Shown here piece by piece: positions 1 through 7,334 of a stretch of DNA of 64,000 nt (its first letter is position 1; the number at the start of each line of letters is the position of its first letter). The notes beneath the pieces were generated by a model. It was not told the DNA's origin and searched no databases. It worked only from the letters and a program-made list of their open reading frames with translations. The DNA comes from Rhodococcus rhodnii NBRC 100604 (GTDB lineage Bacteria > Actinomycetota > Actinomycetes > Mycobacteriales > Mycobacteriaceae): positions 1 to 64,000 of the forward strand of contig NZ_BCXD01000009.1 in NCBI RefSeq assembly GCF_001894925.1, given 5' to 3'. Position numbers and translations under genes: made by a program.

Positions 1-615
1 AGTTATGCGCAAGCGCACCCCGATCGTGTGCTCGGTCTCGTGCTCTGGGCGGTGTCCACCACCAGTCGAAGCGAAATCGACTGGATCACCGAAGGAATGG
101 GACACATCTTCCCGGAGGCATGGGATCGATTCGCATCTTACGCAGAGCGAGCGGACATCGGGTACCGACGTGGCATCGATCGGCTCGTCGAGGCCTACGC
201 CGATCTGGCGGCATCGCCGGATCCCATGATTCGTGACGCCGCCTCACACGAGTGGGCGTTGTGGGAGGACACCCATGTCTCGCTCGGTCGGGGATCCCTT
301 GCCAGGGACCCGCGTTGGAACGACGATCGCTTCCGAATCGCCTTCGTGCGGCTGACGACGCACTATTGGTCGCACGATGGGTTTTGCACTCCACCGCTTC
401 TCGACGGTATGGAACGGATGCGCGCTATCCCAGGCTTCCTCGTTCACGGTCGCCGCGACATTTCCTCGCCGTTGGACACCGCCTGGCGTCTGCACGGGGC
501 ATGGCCTTCGTCGACGCTCATGGTGGATGAGACGGGCGGCCACGGCACAGGTGAGGTCCCCGAGTATCGCCGCGCAGCTCATGCGGCGCTGCTCGACACT
601 GCCGCCGGACGCTGA
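1..615 (+). CDS. Alpha/beta hydrolase, proline iminopeptidase-like (C-terminal part)
   Basis: The reading frame is open from the first base, so the gene starts before the window and the nucleophile half is missing. The first visible residues (SYAQAHPDRVLGLVLW) match the strand-helix that follows the nucleophile elbow in proline iminopeptidases. The cap domain follows (DWITEGMGHIFPEAWDRF). The catalytic Asp should be the D of HGRRD near nt 457, and the His is encoded at 541-543 (GGHG). Family members release N-terminal proline from peptides in the cytosol. GGHG instead of the commoner AGHS is a small deviation, so substrate is uncertain. It is convergent with the sigma gene, 13 nt away. Confidence 0.8.
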   Translation, partial: SYAQAHPDRVLGLVLWAVSTTSRSEIDWITEGMGHIFPEAWDRFASYAERADIGYRRGIDRLVEAYADLAASPDPMIRDAASHEWALWEDTHVSLGRGSLARDPRWNDDRFRIAFVRLTTHYWSHDGFCTPPLLDGMERMRAIPGFLVHGRRDISSPLDTAWRLHGAWPSSTLMVDETGGHGTGEVPEYRRAAHAALLDTAAGR

Positions 616-628
616 GATCCCGGGTCTC

Positions 629-1768
629 TCAGAGCATCTGTCGTACCCGGGCTGCTTCACGGATGAGGTGATCGCGTTCGGCTTCGCTCGTGGCGGCATC
701 GGCCCCCGCCGCGTACAGATCCGCCGCCTGCTTGAGCTCTCCCACCCGCTCCAGCAGGTAGGCGCGCGCGGCGTCGTAGCGCGGAAGATCTGCAGAAACG
801 GCGTCCAGTGCGGCGAGCCCCGCGCGAGCGCCGTCGGCTTCTCCCACCGCGACAGCGCGGTTGAGCTGCACCACAGGGCTCTTGGTGAGACGCAGCAGTT
901 CGTCGTACCACTCGACGATCTGCGCCCAGTCGGTCTCGGCGGCGGTGGGCGCATCGGCGTGCAGCGCAGCGATCGCCGCCTGTGCCTGGTATTCGCCGAG
1001 TCGATCGCGGGCCAATGCCCTCTGCAGGATCGTCACGCCCTCGGCGATGAGCTCTGTGTCCCAACGATTTCGATCCTGACGAGAGAGCGGAACCAGCCTT
1101 CCGCTCGCATCCTCACGAGACGCACGGCGGGCGTGGTGGAGCAGCATCAGCGCCAGCAGTCCGGATGCCTCGGGGTCGTTCGCGGCCGCGGCGAGTTGCC
1201 GTGTCAGCCGGATCGCCTCGGCCGCGAGATCGACGCCCCCGCCGTAGCCTTCGTTGAACACCAGATACAGCACCCGCAGCACAGTGGCCGGATCGCCGGG
1301 CGTGTCGAGGCGCACCCCCGTGAGGCTCCGCTTGGCGCGGCTGATCCGTTGCGCCATCGTGGTTTCGGGGACGAGGTGTGCCGCGGCGATCTGACGCGTC
1401 GTCAGGCCTCCCACGGCTCGCAGCGTCAACGCGGTCGCAGCGGCCGGTGAGAGCGACGGGTGCGCACACAGGAAGTACAGCCACAGCGAGTCGTCCGCCG
1501 CGGGCACGGGACCACTGTGGGGTTCGCCCTCGACGACGAGTTCGCGTCCTCGCCGGGCCCCATCGGCCCGGACGGCGTCGACGAAGCGCCGCCACGCGAC
1601 CGTCACGAGCCATGCCTTCTCGTCACGCGGCGGGTCGTCCGGCCAGGTGTCGAGTGCGCGAATCAGCGCTTCCTGCACGGCGTCCTCGGCCGACGCGAAA
1701 TCCGCTCCGCGCCGGACGAGGACTCCGATGACGGCCGGGACGAGTCGCCGCAGGCTCTCGACGTTCAC
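629..1768 (-). CDS. ECF RNA polymerase sigma factor, ECF42 type with long C-terminal extension
   Basis: 379 aa from a GTG start (VNVESLRRL) that overlaps the upstream YCII stop as GTGA. Region sigma2 covers roughly residues 5-75 (DFASAEDAVQEALIRALDTW). Region sigma4 lies at about 110-160 with the helix-turn-helix TTRQIAAAHLVPETTMAQRI. About 200 further residues form a helical, TPR-like C-terminal extension (DUF6596 type). This architecture next to a DGPF/YCII protein is the hallmark of the ECF42 group, in which no anti-sigma factor is present and the C-terminal extension is needed for activity. Target promoters cannot be inferred here. Confidence 0.92.
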   Translation of the reverse strand: MNVESLRRLVPAVIGVLVRRGADFASAEDAVQEALIRALDTWPDDPPRDEKAWLVTVAWRRFVDAVRADGARRGRELVVEGEPHSGPVPAADDSLWLYFLCAHPSLSPAAATALTLRAVGGLTTRQIAAAHLVPETTMAQRISRAKRSLTGVRLDTPGDPATVLRVLYLVFNEGYGGGVDLAAEAIRLTRQLAAAANDPEASGLLALMLLHHARRASREDASGRLVPLSRQDRNRWDTELIAEGVTILQRALARDRLGEYQAQAAIAALHADAPTAAETDWAQIVEWYDELLRLTKSPVVQLNRAVAVGEADGARAGLAALDAVSADLPRYDAARAYLLERVGELKQAADLYAAGADAATSEAERDHLIREAARVRQML

Positions 1769-2169
1769 TCGGTGACGGTGGGCGGTTCGCCGAGCAGCGG
1801 TCTGAGTTCGAGCCATTCCCGGACCGGCTTGCCGCCGGCGCCGGGAGCTTCGGAGAGCTCCGCTGCGAGTTCGAGTGCTCGTTCGTAGGTGTCGACGTCG
1901 ATCAGCATCCAGCCGGCGACGAGGTCCTTCGTCTCGGGAAACGGGCCGTCGGTGACCGGCGGGCGGCCGGGGCCGTCGGAGCGAACGAAGGTCCCACTCG
2001 GCGACAGGGCGCGACTGTCGACGTACTCGCCGCTCTCCTCGAGCCGCGCCGCGAAGTCGTTCATGTACCGGACATGCGCCGTGACCTCGTCGGGTTCCCA
2101 TCGATCCATCGGGATGTCGTTGACGGACGCGGGCGCGCCGCGATAGTGCTTGAGCAGCAGATACTTCAT
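1765..2169 (-). CDS. YCII-related (DGPF) protein, partner of the ECF42 sigma factor
   Basis: 134 aa. The start MKYLLLKHYRG is preceded by a good ribosome site (GAGGAGA). The protein carries the diagnostic DGPF motif (VTDGPFPETKDLVAGW) of the YCII/DGPF family, small alpha/beta barrels whose biochemical role in ECF42 loci is unresolved. It comes first in a two-gene operon and its stop codon overlaps the sigma factor start, so the two are translationally coupled. Length is normal for the family. Confidence 0.9.
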   Translation of the reverse strand: MKYLLLKHYRGAPASVNDIPMDRWEPDEVTAHVRYMNDFAARLEESGEYVDSRALSPSGTFVRSDGPGRPPVTDGPFPETKDLVAGWMLIDVDTYERALELAAELSEAPGAGGKPVREWLELRPLLGEPPTVTE

Positions 2170-2355
2170 CGTCTTCTCCTCGGCTCTGGTGACGCCCATT
2201 CTGGACGCCTCGGCGCCGGGTCCGCCGCGCTTCCGCCGCGGCGTCTCCCGGCATCTCTGGGACGGAACCGCTCGACGGTTCTCGACATCGGACTCGCCGC
2301 GCACCCGCATCGGTGCCGTGGACCGCAGCCGAGCACCGCGAATCGAGGAGTATCG

Positions 2356-2700
2356 ATGGCCGCGACACCCACCCTCGCCGAGGATCTGCTGCTGCTTCTG
2401 TTCGATCCACGCTCCGGCACGATCGCGGGGGAGGGAACGCTGTTCTACACGCTCGGCGGCGCGATCCTCGCCGAGTTGGCTCGGAGCGGCAAGGTTACCG
2501 TCGAGGGGCGACGTGTCGCGACGGCGGACACGACGCCACCCGCAGATCCGTTCCTGGCCGAACAATGGGAGCGGATCGGCGCTCGCCCGCGGTCGGTGCA
2601 GACGGTGATCGCAGAGGTCGGCCCCCGGTTGCGGGCGCCCGTCCTCGACCGCCTCGTGGAGCGAGGCGACATCCGGCTGACGGCGATCAGCCGCGGGTGA
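2356..2700 (+). CDS. GPP34 (GOLPH3-like) phosphoprotein, short form
   Basis: 114 aa from an ATG with SD GAGGAG six bases upstream. The N-terminus LAEDLLLLLFDPRSG, the segment LGGAILAELARSGKV and the helix LRAPVLDRLVERGDIR match the GPP34 family. Bacterial members are usually about 200-230 aa, so roughly the C-terminal half appears to be missing. The frame ends inside the convergent oxidoreductase gene (14-bp overlap), which suggests a truncated gene rather than a short natural variant. In eukaryotes GOLPH3 binds phosphoinositides; the bacterial role is unknown. Confidence 0.65.
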   Translation: MAATPTLAEDLLLLLFDPRSGTIAGEGTLFYTLGGAILAELARSGKVTVEGRRVATADTTPPADPFLAEQWERIGARPRSVQTVIAEVGPRLRAPVLDRLVERGDIRLTAISRG

Positions 2701-3685
2701 CGACGACCTTCCCTTGCACGCCCCCGGCCGTGAGCGCGGCGAGTGCGTCCGGAGTGCGTTCGAATGCGAACGAGGCGCCGACGACGGGACGGATGGCGCC
2801 CGACTCGATCAGCCGGGAGACCTCCGAGAGTTGTGCGCCGTCCGCGCGCATGAAGAGGAATCGGTAGTCGACGTCGCGCTTGCGTGCCTGTCGCCGCACC
2901 TTCGCGCTCATCGCAGAGATCGCCAGCCGCAGAAAAGGATTCATGCCCTGATCTTTCGCGAACTCGGGCGTCGGTGGCCCGACGAGGCCGACGACGGTGC
3001 CGCCCGGCGCGAGCACACGCAGCGACCGTTCGAGATTCTCGCCGCCGACGGTGTCGAGCACGACGTCGTAGTCGTGGAGCAGTTCGGCGAAGTCTTCGGT
3101 GCGGTGGTCGACCACGGTGATGCCGGGCACCAGCGAGTGCAGCAGATCGGCGTCGCCGGCGGTGGCCGTCGTCGCGACCTGTGCGCCGAGGTGTGCTGCG
3201 AGCTGGACGGCGCAGGTTCCGAAACCGCCCGCGCCGGCGTGGATCAGCACGCGATTTCCCGGTTGCACACGAGCGATCTCGACGAGAGCCTGCCACGAGG
3301 TCAGCCCGACGAGCGCGAGCGAGGCGGCTTCGGCGAACGTGACCGACGACGGCGTGTGTGCCAGATCGCGATGGTCGACCGCGATGCGCTCGGCGAAGGT
3401 GCCGACGCGATGGTCCCGGACCCGCGAGAACACGGCGTCCCCGACGGCGAATCCGGTGGCCTCGGGGCCGACGGCCGTCACGACGCCCGCGAGGTCGTGG
3501 CCGAGAGCGAACGGCGGCCGGTACGGGAGGATCTGCTTGAAACGGCCTTCCATGACCTTGACGTCGAGCGGATTGACGCTCGCGGCACGGATGTCGACCA
3601 GCACGTCGCGTGCTCCGACGGTGGGCTCGGGCACGTCGGCTTCGTGCAGGTCGCCGCCGTATCGGTCGATGACGAAGGCCTTCAC
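2687..3685 (-). CDS. NADP-dependent MDR-family oxidoreductase (quinone oxidoreductase-like)
   Basis: 332 aa, starting MKAFVIDRYGG. It has the GroES-like N-terminal fold (about 1-125) and a Rossmann domain whose nucleotide loop is HAGAGGFG near residue 150. The cysteine ligands of zinc alcohol dehydrogenases are absent, so it belongs to the zinc-independent MDR branch that reduces quinones or enones with NADPH. It is divergent from the TetR gene, and the shared 116-bp intergenic region holds an 18-bp perfect palindrome, so the TetR protein probably represses it. Its 3' end overlaps the convergent GPP34 gene. Confidence 0.9.
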   Translation of the reverse strand: MKAFVIDRYGGDLHEADVPEPTVGARDVLVDIRAASVNPLDVKVMEGRFKQILPYRPPFALGHDLAGVVTAVGPEATGFAVGDAVFSRVRDHRVGTFAERIAVDHRDLAHTPSSVTFAEAASLALVGLTSWQALVEIARVQPGNRVLIHAGAGGFGTCAVQLAAHLGAQVATTATAGDADLLHSLVPGITVVDHRTEDFAELLHDYDVVLDTVGGENLERSLRVLAPGGTVVGLVGPPTPEFAKDQGMNPFLRLAISAMSAKVRRQARKRDVDYRFLFMRADGAQLSEVSRLIESGAIRPVVGASFAFERTPDALAALTAGGVQGKVVVTRG

Positions 3686-3773
3686 GGGTGTCCTCTCGAC
3701 GCGAACGGTGCTGTCGGAATCATTGTCGCTGCCGCGGCGGTGAGGCTCCCGGGTTTCGGCGAGCCTGGCACAT

Positions 3774-3791
3774 GTACAACGATCGTTGTAC
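3774..3791. promoter_or_regulatory. 18-bp perfect palindromic operator
   Basis: GTACAACGATCGTTGTAC is a perfect inverted repeat between the divergent oxidoreductase (start at 3685) and the TetR gene (start at 3802). It ends 10 bp before the TetR ATG. Size, symmetry and position are those of a TetR-family autoregulatory operator that could control both directions. Confidence 0.8.
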
Positions 3792-3801
3792 GGTGGCGGC
3801 C

Positions 3802-4329
3802 ATGTCCACGACGAGAACCGGCATCGTGTCGAGCGCCGAGCAGGTGTTCGACCGTCACGGGTTCGCGGCGACGGGGATGGACCGGCTCACCGAGGCCGCA
3901 GGCGTCTCCACGCGAACCCTGTACAAGCACGTCGGGAGCAAGACGGGTCTCGTCGCCGCCGTTCTGGAGGCGCGGGCGATCCGGTTCGCCGAACGCGTCG
4001 AGGGCGTGAGCAGCGTCGACGGCCTGTTCGCCGCCCTCGCCGAGTGGACCGCCGCCGAAGGCGCGCGGGGCTGCCTGTTCCTGCGTGCCCAGGGCGAGAC
4101 CGGCGGTGAGACGCCCGAGGTCTCGGCCGTCGTCGACGGCTACCGGCGGCGACTGCGCGACGCGATCGCGCGGTTCGTCGCCACCGAGATCGGCCGCACC
4201 GACGATGCCCTCGCCGATCAGATCCTCGTGCTCTTCGAGGGCGCGACGTCGGCAGCCTCCTACCTCGGCACCGACGCGATCGACGCTGCGCGCCACGCGG
4301 CCGCCACCGTGGTGCGGGCCGAGCGCTGA
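3802..4329 (+). CDS. TetR family transcriptional regulator
   Basis: 175 aa, starting MSTTRTGIVSSAEQVF. The N-terminal DNA-binding domain reads FAATGMDRLTEAAGVSTRTLYKHVGSK, a typical TetR helix-turn-helix ending in the LYKHVGSK signature. The C-terminal ligand domain has no recognisable ligand family. It is probably autorepressed through the palindrome at 3774-3791. A quinone reductase follows 41 bp downstream on the same strand and an MDR oxidoreductase is divergent. This suggests a regulon for electrophile or quinone stress, which is an inference. Confidence 0.92.
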   Translation: MSTTRTGIVSSAEQVFDRHGFAATGMDRLTEAAGVSTRTLYKHVGSKTGLVAAVLEARAIRFAERVEGVSSVDGLFAALAEWTAAEGARGCLFLRAQGETGGETPEVSAVVDGYRRRLRDAIARFVATEIGRTDDALADQILVLFEGATSAASYLGTDAIDAARHAAATVVRAER

Positions 4330-4370
4330 GCTCGGCCACGCCACTCGAACGAACGGAGGAATCACCGAGA

Positions 4371-5033
4371 ATGCATGTGCTGACAGTGTTTTCCCACCCG
4401 ATCCCCGGCAGCTACCCCGCAGCAGTTCGGGACGCCTTCCACGAACCGATCCGCGCCGCCGGGCACACCGTCGACGTCCTCGACCTGCATGCCGAAGGCT
4501 TCGATCCGCGCTTCACCGAAGCCGATCACGCCCACTTCTGGGGAGGCCCGATACCGGACGGCATCGCCGAGATGCACCGCCGCGTCGAGGCCGCGGACCG
4601 TCTCGCGTTCGTCTTCCCCGTCTACTGGTGGGGGATGCCGGCGACCATGAAGGGCTGGATCGAGCGCGTCTTCACGGGCGGCTGGGCCTACCAGTACGGC
4701 ACGGGCGTCGGGGATCGCGGAAAGGAACCGCTGAACGCGCTGCTGCCGAGCATTCCGACCGCCCTCCTCGGGGTCGGCGGTTCCAAGGAGCCGACCTACT
4801 CCAAGTACGGGTACGACGACGCGATGCGCACCCAGATCGACGTCGGCACGTTCGCGTATTGCGGCATCGACGACGTCGAGAGCCACCTGATCTTCGATGT
4901 CGAGGGCGACCACAACGCGCCGAACCGCGACGACGGACTGCGACACGCGCGCGAGATCGGTGCGGCGTTCGTGTCGCCCGATCGCGTCCCACGCCGCACG
5001 AAATCGGAGCACCTGGCGCGCCGCTCGTCCTGA
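4371..5033 (+). CDS. NAD(P)H:quinone oxidoreductase, flavodoxin-fold
   Basis: 220 aa, starting MHVLTVFSHPIPGSY with SD GGAGGA. The segments VFPVYWWGMPATMKGWIERV and GGWAYQYG match the NQO1/MdaB/KefF-type FMN/FAD-dependent NAD(P)H dehydrogenases, which do two-electron reduction of quinones in the cytosol. It lies just downstream of the TetR gene and is probably co-transcribed with it. Confidence 0.9.
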   Translation: MHVLTVFSHPIPGSYPAAVRDAFHEPIRAAGHTVDVLDLHAEGFDPRFTEADHAHFWGGPIPDGIAEMHRRVEAADRLAFVFPVYWWGMPATMKGWIERVFTGGWAYQYGTGVGDRGKEPLNALLPSIPTALLGVGGSKEPTYSKYGYDDAMRTQIDVGTFAYCGIDDVESHLIFDVEGDHNAPNRDDGLRHAREIGAAFVSPDRVPRRTKSEHLARRSS

Positions 5034-5076
5034 CCCGGCGGCGGGTGCCAGAATGCGCTGCGGGGGAGGTGGCGAC

Positions 5077-5613
5077 GTGACGATCGTCTGGATCAACGGC
5101 CCGTTCGGCGCAGGGAAGACGACGGTGGCGCGGATCGTGCATGCGTCGGTCCCGGGCAGCGTGATCGTGGACCCGGAGCTGCTGGGCGGGTTTCTTCGCG
5201 ACGTCCTGCAGGGCTCGAAGCCGGTGCACGACTTCCAGGACTGGCCCGCATGGCGGCGGCTCGTCGCCGGCGCGCTCGACGCCGTGGCCGGGGAGACGGA
5301 CGCGCCGATCATCGTGCCGCAGACTGTGTCGTCGCGGGAGTACTGGCACGAGATCGTCGAGAATCTGAACGGCGATCGTCCGGTGCTGCCGATCGTGCTG
5401 CGGCTCACGAAGAACGTGCACGAACGGCGGGTCCTCGCCGATCGCGACGAGCCCGGCGCGGCGCGCTGGCGCCTGGCGAAGTTCGGTCGGTTCGTGCAGC
5501 AGTCGTGGATCGGCGACGAGTTCGAGCCGCTCGACTGCGACGACGCGGCCCCGGACGACATCGCGCGAATCATCCTGTCACGCCTGGAATCTGCTCAGCC
5601 GCGGTCGCGGTAG
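5077..5613 (+). CDS. P-loop ATPase, TmrB-like
   Basis: 178 aa from GTG with SD GGGAGGT. The N-terminus MTIVWINGPFGAGKTT holds the Walker A loop, and the pattern WINGPFGAGKT resembles TmrB (tunicamycin resistance) and related small nucleoside-kinase-like ATPases. No known substrate can be assigned. The end overlaps the convergent SnoaL-like gene by 19 bp. An upstream ATG in the same frame (MRCGGGGD) is rejected because the SD sits directly before the GTG. Confidence 0.82.
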   Translation: MTIVWINGPFGAGKTTVARIVHASVPGSVIVDPELLGGFLRDVLQGSKPVHDFQDWPAWRRLVAGALDAVAGETDAPIIVPQTVSSREYWHEIVENLNGDRPVLPIVLRLTKNVHERRVLADRDEPGAARWRLAKFGRFVQQSWIGDEFEPLDCDDAAPDDIARIILSRLESAQPRSR

Positions 5614-6116
5614 GAGTAGAAGCCCGGCGTGTGATCGACCCGCAAGCGGGTGAGGTTGCGGTAGCCGATGAGCCAGCGGCCGTCCACACGCCGGTACTCC
5701 TCGTGATAGTGGCCCCAGCCGTGCAGGGTCTGTTCGATCTCGCCGTCGGTCCACCACAGGTGGTCCTCCATCGCCCAGATGCCCGACGCGGTCGTCTCGG
5801 ACGTGAAGGTGATCTCGGGGCTGTGGCCGTGGTGCGCGGACGTGACGTGGACCGGGCCGTCGAGAAACGTCCTGATCGCGGTCGTCAGTGCATCGGTGCC
5901 GACGACCGCGCCCGGACGTTCCGCGGGCGGAAGGTGGCTGTGATCCTCGCCTGAGAAGTCGAACGTCTCGCTCACGACGTCCTCGGTGTGGAGTTCGGGA
6001 TAGCGATGCCACTGCTTGGTGTCCATGGCCCGCAGGCGCGCCGCGAACAGCGCTTCGATCTCGATGCGCCACGCGAGTTGTTCGGCCACGGGTACGGAGG
6101 CGAGAAACACGGTCAC
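5595..6116 (-). CDS. SnoaL-like / NTF2-fold protein
   Basis: 173 aa from GTG, with SD AGGAGG upstream. The sequence (LFAARLRAMDTKQWHRYPELHTEDV, SPEITFTSETTASGIWAMED, GWGHYHEEYRRVDGRWLIGY) fits the NTF2-like cone fold of SnoaL_4 proteins, which act as small polyketide or steroid cyclases/isomerases or as structural proteins. No substrate can be predicted. Confidence 0.8.
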   Translation of the reverse strand: MTVFLASVPVAEQLAWRIEIEALFAARLRAMDTKQWHRYPELHTEDVVSETFDFSGEDHSHLPPAERPGAVVGTDALTTAIRTFLDGPVHVTSAHHGHSPEITFTSETTASGIWAMEDHLWWTDGEIEQTLHGWGHYHEEYRRVDGRWLIGYRNLTRLRVDHTPGFYSYRDRG

Positions 6117-6206
6117 GAACGTCCTCCTGTCGGATGGGTCGCCTCAGGATGGGTGCTCGTTCAGCGCTGCGGGTCTCGGAGGTCCACTGGGTGAGAGCGC
6201 AGGACG

Positions 6207-6224
6207 GCCGACCGGCCGGTCGGC
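6207..6224. promoter_or_regulatory. 18-bp perfect palindrome upstream of the CobW gene
   Basis: GCCGACCGGCCGGTCGGC is a perfect inverted repeat located 49 bp before the CobW start codon and between two divergent genes. It could be an operator. Its all-GC content makes chance more likely than for the AT-containing palindrome at 3774. Confidence 0.4.
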
Positions 6225-6272
6225 AGGGGTCGGTACGATGAGCGCCCTGACGTGAGCGAGAGGAGGTCCGCC

Positions 6273-7316
6273 GTGGCCGGACGCAGTGTCCCGGTGGTGA
6301 TCCTCGCGGGCTTCCTCGGCGCGGGAAAGACGTCGATGCTCAACCATCTGCTGCGACGCAATCGCGGCGTGCGGATCGGTGTCGTCGTCAACGACTTCGG
6401 CGCGATCAACATCGATTCGATGATGGTGGCGGGCCAGGTCGACTCGATGGTGTCGCTGAGCAACGGCTGTCTGTGTTGCGCCGTCGACACCGAGGACATG
6501 GACGGGATGCTCGACCGGCTCGTGCGGCCCGATTCCGATCTCGACGTCGTGGTGATCGAGGCGAGCGGACTCGCGGAGCCGCACAACATGATCCGGCTCG
6601 TGCGGGCGAGCGAGAATCCTCGCGTCGCCTACGGCGGTACGGTCCTCGTCGTCGACGCCGCGGCCTTCGGGGACACGCTCGCCCAGCATCCCGAGATCGG
6701 CCGGCATGTCGGTCTCGCCGATCTCGTCGTCCTCAACAAGACGGATCTCGTCTCCGACGAGGTCGTGCTCGACATCCGGGAACTGCTCCGCGAGTTCAAC
6801 TCTCGCGCCCCGGTGGTTCCGGTGTCGGAGGGCAGGCTCGACGCCGCGCTGCTGTTCGACGCTCAGCGGCCCACCGAACCGTCGCCAGGCGAACAGCTCA
6901 CGCTCGACCGCCTTCTCGCCGAGGCAGACGATGCCGACGAGAGTCACGGTGCACATCACCATCTCCACGAGGGCTACACGGCGCTGGAGTTCACGTCCGA
7001 CGCCCCGTTGAATCCGCGTGCGCTGGTGTCCCTCCTCGAGGACCGGCCCGAAGGCGTCTACCGCGCCAAGGGATTCGTGCATTTCGCGGTGCCGGGGCAG
7101 ACGCGCAAGTTCGAGGTGCAGACGGTCGGTCCGCACATCCGGTTCGTGTCACGGCGCTGGGACGCCGGCGAGGAGCGCAGGACGCAACTCGTCGTCATCG
7201 GCGTCGGAGTGGACGAGCACGACGTCCTCACGCGCCTGCGTGGCTGCGTCGTGGGAGACGAGCCCGCCGACGAGAACGCGATGCTGGGCGTCCACCGCTA
7301 CACCGTCGCGATGTAG
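6273..7316 (+). CDS. CobW/COG0523 family GTP-binding metallochaperone
   Basis: 347 aa. GTG at 6273 is chosen because AGGAGGT lies five bases before it; a GTG at 6252 lacks an SD. Walker A is GFLGAGKT, the metal-binding motif GCLCC follows at about residue 68, and the GTP-specificity motif is LNKTD. A His-rich loop (HGAHHHLHEG) precedes the CobW_C domain. COG0523 GTPases deliver zinc or other metals to target enzymes. No vitamin B12 genes are nearby, so a zinc-type chaperone is likelier than cobalamin synthesis; the metal is not proven. Confidence 0.9.
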   Translation: MAGRSVPVVILAGFLGAGKTSMLNHLLRRNRGVRIGVVVNDFGAINIDSMMVAGQVDSMVSLSNGCLCCAVDTEDMDGMLDRLVRPDSDLDVVVIEASGLAEPHNMIRLVRASENPRVAYGGTVLVVDAAAFGDTLAQHPEIGRHVGLADLVVLNKTDLVSDEVVLDIRELLREFNSRAPVVPVSEGRLDAALLFDAQRPTEPSPGEQLTLDRLLAEADDADESHGAHHHLHEGYTALEFTSDAPLNPRALVSLLEDRPEGVYRAKGFVHFAVPGQTRKFEVQTVGPHIRFVSRRWDAGEERRTQLVVIGVGVDEHDVLTRLRGCVVGDEPADENAMLGVHRYTVAM

Positions 7317-7334
7317 CGGCGGACGCCGCGAGTA

